This document shows, piece by piece, positions 47,214-56,108 of a stretch of 64,000 nucleotides of DNA. Origin of the DNA: Herminiimonas arsenitoxidans (lineage in GTDB: Bacteria > Pseudomonadota > Gammaproteobacteria > Burkholderiales > Burkholderiaceae_D); contig NZ_LT671418.1 of assembly GCF_900130075.1 (NCBI RefSeq), positions 2,232,001-2,296,000 of the forward strand, in the 5' to 3' direction. Each line of letters begins with the position of its first letter. Within the stretch, counting starts at the first letter, position 1. A model generated the notes under the pieces. It was given only the letters and a program-made list of their open reading frames with translations, was not told the origin of the DNA and ran no database searches. Position numbers and translations under genes: made by a program.

Positions 47214-47708
47214 TTAATTAACCGCGATATCTTCCAGCGCCAGCAGGAAGCGCTTGCGCTCCAATCCGCCCGCGTAGCCAGTCACCGCGCCAGATGAGCC
47301 AATCACGCGGTGGCAGGGCACGATAATCGATATCGGATTTTTCCCGATAGCTGAGCCGACAGCGCGCAATGCCTTGGGATTGCCAAGTCGTTGCGCGTGC
47401 TGCGCATAGCTGACACTTTTACCAAATGGAATAGCGCTCAGTTCTTGCCAAACCGAACGCTGAAAATCCGTTCCAGCCAAATCCAGCGGCACATCAAACT
47501 CAGTCCGCTTTCCGGAAAAATATTCGTCCAGTTGTTGTGCCGTACGCTGCAAGTGCTGTGCTGCGGCCGATTGTGTCAGCGCTGCTTGCCAGCCATCTTT
47601 ACCTTTGAAGTGCTTGTGCTCTTCAAAATAAATACCGCAAATCCCATTATCCGTCGCAGCGATCAGCAAGATACCAACCGGGCTTGGATGTTCGATATAG
47701 GAAATCAT
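47214..47708 (-). CDS. ogt: Methylated-DNA-protein cysteine methyltransferase (Ogt)
   Basis: 164 residues from ATG 47708, with GGAG 5 nt upstream; the open frame extends further but overlaps the glycosylase gene. The methyl-acceptor Cys is in the signature IIVPCHRVIGSSG. The DNA-binding part FGKSVSYAQHAQRLGNPKAL is complete. It repairs O6-alkylguanine by suicide transfer. It lies 55 nt downstream of the Ada-AlkA gene on the same strand, so both are likely co-expressed. Ogt is chosen over Ada because there is no regulatory domain. Confidence 0.93.
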   Translation of the reverse strand: MISYIEHPSPVGILLIAATDNGICGIYFEEHKHFKGKDGWQAALTQSAAAQHLQRTAQQLDEYFSGKRTEFDVPLDLAGTDFQRSVWQELSAIPFGKSVSYAQHAQRLGNPKALRAVGSAIGKNPISIIVPCHRVIGSSGAVTGYAGGLERKRFLLALEDIAVN

Positions 47709-47763
47709 GATTACTCCTTCGTCGATATCAACATCGACCTGTTCATTTAATAAAATCAGCTCT

Positions 47764-49266
47764 TCAACTGATTGAGTTCCACAACAACAGCGCTGCATAC
47801 GCGCGCCATGGCGACCAGTTTGTCGCGCGTTCGAGGAGCTGCTTTTCCGTCAAACGCTCTCCGCCTTCCACTTCCACCGCCGCTTTTTGCAAACCCAAAT
47901 CGCCAGCAGGAAAACCATCCGGAAAACGCAACGCACGCATGGCGATGTATTGCGCCGTCCATTCACCTATGCCACGCACCGTTTTCAAATGCGCGACGGT
48001 TTCTTCCAGCGATACACCCGGTTTCATTTTCAAACCGCCTTGTGCTGCAAATTGCGCCAGATTAAGAATGGCGCCAGCACGCGCCGTCGGCATTCCAATC
48101 GCGGCGATATCCGCCACCTGGGCATGAGCGAGTTGCTCCGCCGTAGGGAAGTGATGACTGAGCCCTATGAAAGGCGTATCGGCAGGCGTACCAAAGCGCC
48201 GTACCAATCGACCTGACACTGTAGTCGCTCCGGCTACACTGACTTGCTGCCCCAGCACCGCACGGATGGCCAATTCAAAGACATCGAAGGCACCCGGCAC
48301 ACGCAGACCCGGCACCTTGCTTATCTGCTTGGCCAACAAGGGATCCAGCGACAGATGTGCCGCGATGATTTCCGGATTGGCATCGAGATCGAACTGGCTG
48401 CGTACACGTGCCAGCAAGGGCATCAACACATGCGCAAGGTTGGCAGGCAAAGACAGTTCGAGCTGATTCTTGGCCGATAAATTCGTAATGCCTAGCCAAC
48501 CGCTGATTTCATCCAGCTGCACGCTGCGCACATACGACATGGTGCCGGGCGCGTGCTCTATCACGGCTTCGACACCAGGTATGGCACGCCCTGAGAGGTA
48601 ACGCAGCATCGCTGCCCACGCGTATGGCGGGCGATAGGCAAGACGCAATGTGATCGCTTCCTGCCCATCGTTGGCAAGCGTGCCCGCTGCGCGACGTATG
48701 CTGGTCGGCGCCATGCCATAGCGCGCCAGGAACAGGGCGTTAAAGCGCCGTATGCTACCGAAGCCGGCGGAGTAAGCCACGTCGCTCATGGGCAAGCAGG
48801 TTTCCTGCAGTAATTTTTTGGCGAACAGCAGGCGCTGCGTCTGCGCCAACTCGACAGGCGTAACGCCAAAGTGCTCCAGCAAGACACGACGCAATTGGCG
48901 CGATGACAGGCCAACTTCTTCCGCTAATCTTTCCGTATCACCATCGTTCAAGGCACCGGCAGCTATCCTTTGCCAGACTGCATAAGCAAGATTTTGTTGT
49001 AGTGCATACGGTGCCAGTTCGGGACGGCAACGCAAGCAGGGGCGAAAGCCCGCCGCTTCGGCCGCCGCGGCCGTGCTGAAATAGGTACATGACGATGCAC
49101 GTGGAGTTCTGACTGAACAAACAGGACGGCAATAGATGCCGGTAGTTTTTACGCCGACAAAAAACACGCCATCGAAACGCGCATCCTTCGCCGCCAATGC
49201 GCGATAGCAACTCTCTGCAACCAAGCTTGCATCGGGTGTTTGATCGTTGAATTTTCGCATGTCCAT
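47764..49266 (-). CDS. alkA: DNA-3-methyladenine glycosylase with Ada-type N-terminus
   Basis: 500 residues, three parts. Residues about 10-85 form the Ada zinc domain with cysteines in GIYCRPVCSVRTP and FRPCLRCRPEL; this Cys set can accept methyl from phosphotriesters. About 85-195 is an AraC-type helix-turn-helix (SSRQLRRVLLEHFGVTP). The remainder is AlkA-type glycosylase with helix-hairpin-helix LKTVRGIGEWTAQYIAMRAL and the catalytic Asp in FPAGDLGLQ. It removes alkylated bases and may regulate its own operon with ogt. The O6-methyltransferase part of Ada is absent and is supplied by ogt. Confidence 0.93.
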   Translation of the reverse strand: MDMRKFNDQTPDASLVAESCYRALAAKDARFDGVFFVGVKTTGIYCRPVCSVRTPRASSCTYFSTAAAAEAAGFRPCLRCRPELAPYALQQNLAYAVWQRIAAGALNDGDTERLAEEVGLSSRQLRRVLLEHFGVTPVELAQTQRLLFAKKLLQETCLPMSDVAYSAGFGSIRRFNALFLARYGMAPTSIRRAAGTLANDGQEAITLRLAYRPPYAWAAMLRYLSGRAIPGVEAVIEHAPGTMSYVRSVQLDEISGWLGITNLSAKNQLELSLPANLAHVLMPLLARVRSQFDLDANPEIIAAHLSLDPLLAKQISKVPGLRVPGAFDVFELAIRAVLGQQVSVAGATTVSGRLVRRFGTPADTPFIGLSHHFPTAEQLAHAQVADIAAIGMPTARAGAILNLAQFAAQGGLKMKPGVSLEETVAHLKTVRGIGEWTAQYIAMRALRFPDGFPAGDLGLQKAAVEVEGGERLTEKQLLERATNWSPWRAYAALLLWNSIS

Positions 49267-49401
49267 GGCGTATTTATACGCGTGGACTTATGCAGCGTCT
49301 AGCCGTTTTCGGACAAGATCCTCGGAGGGGTAATTTCATGCAGATGACGATCTGCCGGTCGCAGAAGGATGCATCGCTGTGGATGCATCCCGACTTACAT
49401 A

Positions 49402-49863
49402 TTACTTGCCGACTTGTTTATGTATCTGGAATGCCAAGGAGATATGGGCGAATTCGATCAGGATTTCTTTCGTGCCGCCATTGAAGGTGCTGAAAGAATT
49501 ACCGGTACGTACCACCAGACGCGGCGGGAATAACCCGCTGAGGAAAGGGATGCCTATCATCTTCGCGCTGCGTACATCGCGCCATTCGACTTGGCGATTG
49601 TAGAGCCAGGTTTGCGTAATGCCTTTGTCATCGATGGTGATGGTCGAACGCAAAAACCAGTAATAACTGACGACCAGCATCAGTGCCGCGCACAGCAGCA
49701 AGACTTTGACGCTGAGGCCGTATTCCAGCAAAGGATAACGTCGCATGATATCGGCTGCGTACACCAACAGACTGATCGAAAACACGGTAGCCAGCAACTT
49801 GAACCAGCGGCTGTATGAAGGTCCGGTGACGGTTTTTTCCGGCTTGTAAAAATTCATTGTCAT
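49402..49863 (-). CDS. Membrane protein with PH-like domain, hypothetical
   Basis: 153 residues from ATG 49863; a second ATG 6 nt later is also possible. Two membrane spans (about 18-36 and 48-66, LLLCAALMLVVSYYWFL) are followed by a beta-rich domain (STITIDDKGITQTWLYNRQV ... VRSAKMIGIP) as in YcxB/PH-like bacterial membrane proteins. No catalytic motif. Inner membrane. Between DUF1289 and the glycosylase genes on the same strand. Confidence 0.75.
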   Translation of the reverse strand: MTMNFYKPEKTVTGPSYSRWFKLLATVFSISLLVYAADIMRRYPLLEYGLSVKVLLLCAALMLVVSYYWFLRSTITIDDKGITQTWLYNRQVEWRDVRSAKMIGIPFLSGLFPPRLVVRTGNSFSTFNGGTKEILIEFAHISLAFQIHKQVGK

Positions 49864-49938
49864 ATTATTACTGCTCGATTCGTGAACGTGGCCGAATGAT
49901 CGCACATCTGACCGCCACAGTCGAAAATGTCATCTCCA

Positions 49939-50178
49939 TCAATGATGCACGGCCTCACGCCGACGAATGATTTCGCCCCAGATTTGTCGCTTGCCTTGAT
50001 CGTCGATTGCACCCCACTCCGTGATCTCTTCTATCGTGCGCAGGCAACCTGTACAAAACGTCGTACGAGTATCGACACGGCAAATACCTATGCACGGTGA
50101 TGGCAAAGGCGTCGCAGTTAGATCGAGAAAAGAAATCAGATCGTCGAGATCTTCAGGGCGCGCGGGTTTTCTGCGCAT
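49939..50178 (-). CDS. DUF1289 family protein
   Basis: 79 residues. The signature SPCIGICRVD followed by FCTGCLRTIEEITEWG gives four Cys that probably bind metal. DUF1289 proteins are short, cytoplasmic and of unknown function, frequent in Proteobacteria. It has an unusual N-terminal extension of about 26 residues with basic and acidic parts (MRRKPARPEDLDDLISFLDL). Gap of 90 nt to the upstream molybdoenzyme gene, which ends with a hairpin. Confidence 0.9.
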   Translation of the reverse strand: MRRKPARPEDLDDLISFLDLTATPLPSPCIGICRVDTRTTFCTGCLRTIEEITEWGAIDDQGKRQIWGEIIRRREAVHH

Positions 50179-50214
50179 GATGGTCGAGCCGGATGGTAGT
50201 AGATGCCCGACAGT

Positions 50215-50254
50215 ATAAGCGGCCGCCTGCCAGAATGGACAGACAGCCGCTTAT
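50215..50254 (-). terminator. Hairpin after the YdeP-like oxidoreductase gene
   Basis: ATAAGCGGC (50215-50223) and GCCGCTTAT (50246-50254) form a 9-bp stem around a 22-nt loop, 14 nt past the stop at 50269. No T-run follows, so it is a weak terminator candidate. Confidence 0.45.
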
Positions 50255-50268
50255 CGAAGGAAAGCACC

Positions 50269-52590
50269 TCAGGCGGCGAGTGCGACCGTTTGGGAACGTT
50301 GCAGCAGGACCGGTATCGATTTCGAAGTCGGCGTGTTACATACATCGCCCACGCTGTTGAGAGGAACCAGCGGATTCGTCTCTGGATAATAAGCACCGAT
50401 ACAGCCACGTGGAATGTCATATTCCACCAGCAGGAAGCGATTGGCATGACGTTCTATACCGTCATCCCACACCGTGCTCATATCCACCCATTCGCCTGCT
50501 TTGAAACCCAGCATCAACAAATCTTCCGGATTGATGAATACCACGCGACGTTGACCGAACACGCCACGATAGCGATCATCCATCGCATAAATCGTCGTGT
50601 TGTACTGATCATGCGAACGCGTCGTCATCAAGGTCATCAGCTTGCTACCATGCTGCTGCTTGGCACGACGGATCGGCGTGTCCTGTTCGATATTGTGGAC
50701 GATGAAATTTGCTTTGCCGGTATCAGTCAGCCACTCGCGTTCACGTGAAGCAACACGCAAATGAAAGCCACCCGGCTTGGCGATGCGCTCGTTGTAATTT
50801 TCAAAACCATCGAAGATGCTTTCCATCGCATCGCGCACCAGCGAATAATCTGCAGCGTAAGCCAACCAGTCGACCTTGTCAGAACCAAGCGTCGCATGCG
50901 CAATGTTGGCTGCGATCGCGGTTTCCGACATCAGGTTTTTCGATGCAGGCGTGTTCATGCCGTATGAGATGTGCACCATGCTCATCGAGTCTTCCACCGT
51001 CACACCTTGCGCCACACCGTTTTGCTTGTCGATCTCGGTACGACCAAGTGTCGGCAAAATCAAAGCATCCTGGCCATGTACCAAATGACTACGATTAAGC
51101 TTGGTCGTGATATGTACGGTCAGACTACATGAGCGTAGTGCTTCAAACGTACGCGGCGTATCCGGCGTTGCCATCACGAAGTTGCCGCCCAGGCCGATGA
51201 ATACTTTGACGTGGCCTTCCAGCATTTCATGGATGGTTTCCACGACGTCGTAACCGTGTTCGCGTGGTGGCTCGAAGTTGAAGACCTTGCCCAGCCGATT
51301 GAGGAATTCCTGCGAAGGTTTCTCTTCAATACCAACCGTGCGGTTGCCTTGCACATTTGAATGTCCGCGCACCGGGCACAAGCCTGCACCTTCGCGGCCG
51401 ATATTCCCGCGCATCATCATCAGGTTGGACAGCATGTGCACGGTCTGCACCGAATTCTTGTGCTGCGTAATACCCATGCCCCATGTTGCGATCACGCGCT
51501 TGCCGTTGACATAGATGCGGCTCAGCTTTTCTATATCGTCACGCGAGACGCCGGACTCATCGACCAGCTCTTGCCAATCCTGCATGCGCAAATCCGCAGC
51601 AAAGTCTTCGAAACCGGCACAATGTTCTGCAATGAAAGCTGTATCCAGCACGCGTTCTGTGCCTTTCTCTACCGCTTCATCATCCAGTTCCAAGGTGCGT
51701 TTCGCAACGCCTTTAATCAAGGCGAAGTCACCACCCAACTTAGGCTGAATAAAAGTAGATGCGATCTTGGTGCTCGATAGCGTCAACATTTCCACCACGC
51801 TTTGCGGATCGGCAAAACGTTCGAGACCACGTTCGCGCAAAGGGTTAATAGAAACAATGACAGCGCCACGCTTCGAGCATTCACGTAACTCACCCAGCAT
51901 GCGCGGATGATTGGTTGCAGGATTCTGTCCAAAGATCAGCAAGGTATCTGCATGCTCAAAATCATGCAGCGTGACCGTACCTTTACCAACACCAACGGTA
52001 GATGGCAAACCACGACTGGTCGCTTCATGACACATATTCGAGCAATCAGGAAAGTTGTTGGTGCCGAACATGCGCACAAACAATTGATAGACAAACGCCG
52101 CTTCATTACCCGCACGACCAGACGTATAGAACGCGGCTTGATGCGGATTGTCGAGTTTGTGCAAATGGGAGGCGATCAGTTTGAATGCATCGCTCCACGC
52201 TACCGGCACATACTTGTCGGTAGCCGCGTCATAGCGCATAGGATCGGTCAGACGACCATGTTGCTCCAACTCGTAGTCGGATTGCTCCAGCAATGCAGCG
52301 ACTGTATTTTTTTCAAAGAAGGCAGGCGTCACGCGTTTGCTGGTTGCTTCCGCCGCCACGGCCTTGACACCGTTTTCACAAAATTCAAAGGTCGATGCAT
52401 GCTGACGATCAGGCCATGCACAACCAGGACAATCAAAACCTTCCGGTTGATTTTGTTTGAACAAGGTACGGTAATTTCCACCGGAGACTTTTTCCTTGAT
52501 CATATTGATGGCGACATACTTCACCGCACCCCAACCACCGGCTGGGTGATCATAAGTTTCAATACTGCCTTGCGACTTCAACTTTTCCAC
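50269..52590 (-). CDS. FdhF/YdeP family molybdopterin oxidoreductase
   Basis: 773 residues from GTG 52590 with AAGGA upstream. DMSO-reductase superfamily. The N-terminus has CPGCAWPDRQHASTFEFCENG as in the YdeP group, which differs from the classical CxxCxxxC cluster. Further on are YTSGRAGNEAAFVYQLFVR, ATWGMGITQHKNSVQT and a GHSNVQGNRTVG segment, then the C-terminal cofactor-binding domain (LMTTRSHDQYNTTIYAMDDR). YdeP relatives act in acid or formate-linked redox; the substrate is unknown. Divergent from a MocR-type regulator, which may control it. Confidence 0.9.
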   Translation of the reverse strand: MEKLKSQGSIETYDHPAGGWGAVKYVAINMIKEKVSGGNYRTLFKQNQPEGFDCPGCAWPDRQHASTFEFCENGVKAVAAEATSKRVTPAFFEKNTVAALLEQSDYELEQHGRLTDPMRYDAATDKYVPVAWSDAFKLIASHLHKLDNPHQAAFYTSGRAGNEAAFVYQLFVRMFGTNNFPDCSNMCHEATSRGLPSTVGVGKGTVTLHDFEHADTLLIFGQNPATNHPRMLGELRECSKRGAVIVSINPLRERGLERFADPQSVVEMLTLSSTKIASTFIQPKLGGDFALIKGVAKRTLELDDEAVEKGTERVLDTAFIAEHCAGFEDFAADLRMQDWQELVDESGVSRDDIEKLSRIYVNGKRVIATWGMGITQHKNSVQTVHMLSNLMMMRGNIGREGAGLCPVRGHSNVQGNRTVGIEEKPSQEFLNRLGKVFNFEPPREHGYDVVETIHEMLEGHVKVFIGLGGNFVMATPDTPRTFEALRSCSLTVHITTKLNRSHLVHGQDALILPTLGRTEIDKQNGVAQGVTVEDSMSMVHISYGMNTPASKNLMSETAIAANIAHATLGSDKVDWLAYAADYSLVRDAMESIFDGFENYNERIAKPGGFHLRVASREREWLTDTGKANFIVHNIEQDTPIRRAKQQHGSKLMTLMTTRSHDQYNTTIYAMDDRYRGVFGQRRVVFINPEDLLMLGFKAGEWVDMSTVWDDGIERHANRFLLVEYDIPRGCIGAYYPETNPLVPLNSVGDVCNTPTSKSIPVLLQRSQTVALAA

Positions 52591-52873
52591 AACAAATTCC
52601 TTTGATCCGGCGCACCGTCATGCGGATTCATTCATGCATGAGCACCTTGTGTGCCGAGTGAGCAAAGCTTAGAGCGCTACGTCATTTTGATGAGCGTACA
52701 CATAGCTTGAAATAAAAAGAGTACAGTTTGAAAATCGACGTATCTGTGCTTTTATTCCTGCTTAAGTAATTAGCAACAAGCGTCGGAGAACCGCATAAAC
52801 ACTAGGGTATTTGAGTAATGAATATGAGTCATTACAGGCAAAAAAATTAACATGACAAGCATCAGGGGCATTT

Positions 52874-54352
52874 GTGAAGTTGTATGAAAAGCTGGCAAAA
52901 GATATTGAAGAGCTGATCGAGAACGGCGTGTTCCGACCCGGCGAACGACTGCCGTCGATACGACAAACCAGCCAGCATCATCGCCTCAGTATCACGACTG
53001 TCGTGCACGCATTTCTTTTACTGGAAAGTAAAGGCATCATCGAAAGTCATCCGCAATCGGGTTACTTCGTACGCGTCACGCCACAATCAGCAAACGGGAA
53101 AGTGCCGCAGGAATTGCGCACCTCGCGACCGCTCGCGATATCGTCACAAGTGGACGTTAGTCATCTAGTGCTGTCCACGCTGCGCTCCATTAATGCCGAT
53201 GATGCGGTTCCACTCGGCTCGCCGTATCCCGACCCCAGCCAGTTCCCATCAGAAAAAATCAATCGCTATGCCTACGGCATCACACGACGCCAAACCAAAT
53301 GGGGCGTGACCGATGCGCTGCCGCCTGGCCATCCGGATCTGATACGCCAGATCGCACGCCGCTATCTGGAAAACGGCACCGCCATCGATCCGAATGAAAT
53401 CGTCGTCACAGTAGGCGCCACCGAAGCCATCAATCTCTGCTTGCAAGCAGTCGGCAAGGCTGGCGATATCGTCGCGGTTGAGTCGCCCACCTTCTATGCG
53501 ATGTTGCATGCGATCGAACGTATGGGCATGCGCGCGATAGAAGTCGCCACGCATCCGCGCGAAGGTATCGATCTGGTTGCACTGGAAGAGATACTCGACA
53601 TGCATCAGATTGCGGCGTGCATGGTGATGCCGAACTTTCAAAATCCGCTGGGTTTTCAAATGTCGGATGAAAAGAAGCGTGCACTGGTCAAGCTGATTAC
53701 CGAACGCAATGTGCCGGTCATAGAAAACGATGTCTATAACGAGTTGTACTTTGGTGATGCACATCCGACTTCGCTCAAATCCTACGACACCGAAGGCTTG
53801 GTACTGCACTGCGCTTCTTTTTCAAAAAGCCTGACCTCGGCCTATCGCATAGGCTGGGCGATGCCGGGACGTTATCGCGATCAGGTTGAAAAACTGAAGT
53901 TCCTGAATACGCTGACGACACCCACCATTCCGCAACTTGCTATTGCCGAATATCTGGAACACGACGGTTACGAACATCATCTGCGCCACATCAGAAAAAT
54001 CTACGCGCAACAAGCGAACATGATGCGCGCCGCAGTCAAACGTTTTTTCCCGGAAGGAACGCAGACTTCAGAACCCAAGGGCGGTTATGTCTTGTGGGTG
54101 GAACTACCAGCGTTGGTTGATTCGATGAAGCTGTATGAGCTGGCCTTGCAGCATGGCATCACCATCGGGCCGGGTTATATGTTCTCCACCACCAACGGTT
54201 ACAGCAACTTCATCCGCCTGAACTATAGCTATCCGTGGTCAGCCAGCATAGAAGAAGCGCTCAAGACTATCGGCAAGCTGGTCGTCGATTGCATGCGCCA
54301 GGCAGAACGTGCGGTTGATGCGCGAACGCGTGAAAACTATAATATGAGGTAA
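52874..54352 (+). CDS. MocR-type regulator (GntR HTH plus aminotransferase domain)
   Basis: 492 residues, GTG start with AGGGG upstream. Residues 1-75 are a GntR winged helix (GVFRPGERLPSIRQTSQHHR). From about 95 it is a fold-type I PLP aminotransferase with VTVGATEAINLCLQAV, MPNFQNPLG, the Asp region IENDVYNELYFGD and the PLP Lys in HCASFSKSLTSAYRIGW. MocR proteins use PLP as an effector sensor. Divergent from the YdeP-like gene across 283 bp. The PdxR/GabR-like regulation target cannot be named. Confidence 0.92.
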   Translation: MKLYEKLAKDIEELIENGVFRPGERLPSIRQTSQHHRLSITTVVHAFLLLESKGIIESHPQSGYFVRVTPQSANGKVPQELRTSRPLAISSQVDVSHLVLSTLRSINADDAVPLGSPYPDPSQFPSEKINRYAYGITRRQTKWGVTDALPPGHPDLIRQIARRYLENGTAIDPNEIVVTVGATEAINLCLQAVGKAGDIVAVESPTFYAMLHAIERMGMRAIEVATHPREGIDLVALEEILDMHQIAACMVMPNFQNPLGFQMSDEKKRALVKLITERNVPVIENDVYNELYFGDAHPTSLKSYDTEGLVLHCASFSKSLTSAYRIGWAMPGRYRDQVEKLKFLNTLTTPTIPQLAIAEYLEHDGYEHHLRHIRKIYAQQANMMRAAVKRFFPEGTQTSEPKGGYVLWVELPALVDSMKLYELALQHGITIGPGYMFSTTNGYSNFIRLNYSYPWSASIEEALKTIGKLVVDCMRQAERAVDARTRENYNMR

Positions 54353-54493
54353 CACGCAGCTTTCAAGCTGTCGTGCGTATGCAGCTCCATAGAGAGCGCA
54401 TCGGAGACGAGATGTTCGATTGCAACAAGCATCGCCTTACGGCGAGTGCTATCGGACATCAGCATTTATGCATAAAAAGGAAAGCGGACCATC

Positions 54494-54772
54494 ATGGCCA
54501 ACGCGGACGCATCGCAACACGAGGATGAATTGGATCCGGTCAAAGTCACCATCCTGCGACACTTATGGGAAGCATCGCAAGAGAGCGCATTGTGGTCATT
54601 GGCCAAACTCAGCAAACGCTCGTGCATACCAATGAGCACATTACGCCGCACACTCAGTGAGTTTGAAGATGCCGGCATCGTCGATGTAACGACGCATGAA
54701 GACGGACGTATTTTTGCGTCGCTGAATGCGACCGGGATAGAAATCTTCCCGACACTATTCAGCACGCAATAA
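54494..54772 (+). CDS. Small winged-helix regulator, 92 residues
   Basis: 92 residues, ATG 54494 with a weak upstream site. It has a winged-helix pattern from residue about 15: VKVTILRHLWEASQESALWS, then LAKLSKRSCIPMSTLRRTLS and the wing VDVTTHEDGRIFASL. It resembles MarR/helix-turn-helix domain proteins of minimal size. No effector domain. It sits 141 nt after the MocR gene and convergent with ynfA. Confidence 0.7.
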   Translation: MANADASQHEDELDPVKVTILRHLWEASQESALWSLAKLSKRSCIPMSTLRRTLSEFEDAGIVDVTTHEDGRIFASLNATGIEIFPTLFSTQ

Positions 54773-54801
54773 GCGTTACGCTCAAGCCAATAACGTGACC
54801 A

Positions 54802-55131
54802 TCAAGCGCGCGGCGCAAACAAGATGATGCCCATGCCTGCCAACGTAACGGCAACGCCAACGAAATCCCAGTTGGTAGGCTTGATGCCATCGACCACCCA
54901 TAGCCAAGCCAATGCAACGGCAACATACGCGCCACCGTATGCTGCATAGACGCGGCCTGCCGCTTCTGGATGCAGCGAGAGCAACCATACAAACAAGACC
55001 AAACTAAGCGCAGCAGGAATCAGCAACCACACTGATCCCGCCTGACGTAACCATAGATACGGCAGATAACAACCGACAATCTCAGCGATGGCCGTCAAGA
55101 CAAACAGGCCTATCGTTTTCATTTCAAACAT
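54802..55131 (-). CDS. ynfA: YnfA family (UPF0060) membrane protein
   Basis: 109 residues, four membrane spans. [34 protein letters not shown] and [17 protein letters not shown] are YnfA signatures, a family related to small multidrug resistance transporters. Inner membrane. Its start overlaps the end of the GNAT gene by 8 nt, so the two are translated together. Confidence 0.93.
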   Translation of the reverse strand: MFEMKTIGLFVLTAIAEIVGCYLPYLWLRQAGSVWLLIPAALSLVLFVWLLSLHPEAAGRVYAAYGGAYVAVALAWLWVVDGIKPTNWDFVGVAVTLAGMGIILFAPRA

Positions 55132-55603
55132 TTTGACTTTCCGATACTGATGGTTCGTTTACCAAATGCCACTCCCACATTTCGCCATACTCGGGATGCT
55201 CTAATACATACACGAAGCGGAAACCGAGATTACGCAAAATCGCATTCGAAGCATTCTCTTCATTCGCAGTATGCGCAACGACTATCAACGCAGCTTGCTC
55301 TGCCTGCACGATCTCCAGCAACTGCCGCACCATCAGCGTAGCGATTCCCTTGCCCTCTGAATCAGGGAAGGTGAAGTAACCAATTTCCACCTTGCCATCC
55401 AATGGCGGTGCCTTGAATGCGCATGCACCAACCACCTTCCCATTCTTCTGCGCAAGATAGCCTACCCACGGCAAAACAAAACCTGCATCCACATATAAAG
55501 AGGCCGTTGCAGCACACACTTGTTGCGCGATGTTATCCAGCGCACCAACCTTGCTGACGGGAGAACCTTGCGAATTAATTTGAATGAGATCGATATATGT
55601 CAT
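55124..55603 (-). CDS. GNAT family N-acetyltransferase
   Basis: 159 residues. The GNAT fold is shown by [20 protein letters not shown], the acetyl-CoA loop region [20 protein letters not shown], and the late strand-helix [20 protein letters not shown]. The substrate is not predictable. First gene of a two-gene unit with ynfA, on the minus strand, facing a long AT-rich intergenic region. Confidence 0.88.
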   Translation of the reverse strand: MTYIDLIQINSQGSPVSKVGALDNIAQQVCAATASLYVDAGFVLPWVGYLAQKNGKVVGACAFKAPPLDGKVEIGYFTFPDSEGKGIATLMVRQLLEIVQAEQAALIVVAHTANEENASNAILRNLGFRFVYVLEHPEYGEMWEWHLVNEPSVSESQNV

Positions 55604-56108
55604 GAGAGTTGGATGAGCTTACTTTTTGTAAGCGTGGTGTAAGAAAAACGGATGCAATCACAACACTATGATCACGCGCAAAAAATAATTGAACCATTTA
55701 ATCAGATTAATTTGATCGTCACAAATCGATTTACCGTTGGTTCAATAGATACATAAAGACGATATCAATATCAATTTAGAAATCACTCGTACACAGCAGC
55801 GACATTCGTTTTAAAAAATAGAATTCCCCTCTGGAAAGACCATATTTTTTCGCGCAAAAAAGAAACTCAAAACAATAAAAAAAACAATGAACGTGAGCTG
55901 TTCAAAAAATATTTAACACTTGCTCTTCATCTGTCATCACATCGAAAAATGCACCAAAAAGAGCCTCCTTGCTTGCTGCATTGCGACTTGACTTATGCGC
56001 ACGAAAGGGCATTCTACTCCCGTCAGTACTGCCGCCATTTCCCAATGGATGCGATCTGTCGGTTCATGAATCAAAGTGATTTCTAAAAAATATAATAGGA
56101 GATACACA
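55604..56108. other. Long AT-rich divergent intergenic region upstream of dctP
   Basis: 505 bp without a gene, much richer in A and T than the flanks. Inverted repeat ATTGAACC (55688-55695) and GGTTCAAT (55739-55746), 43 nt apart, could be paired operator half-sites. A-tract runs at 55856-55890 may give DNA bending. It should hold promoters for the GNAT-ynfA unit and for the TRAP operon. A minus open frame at 55937-56125 looks like chance. Confidence 0.45.
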
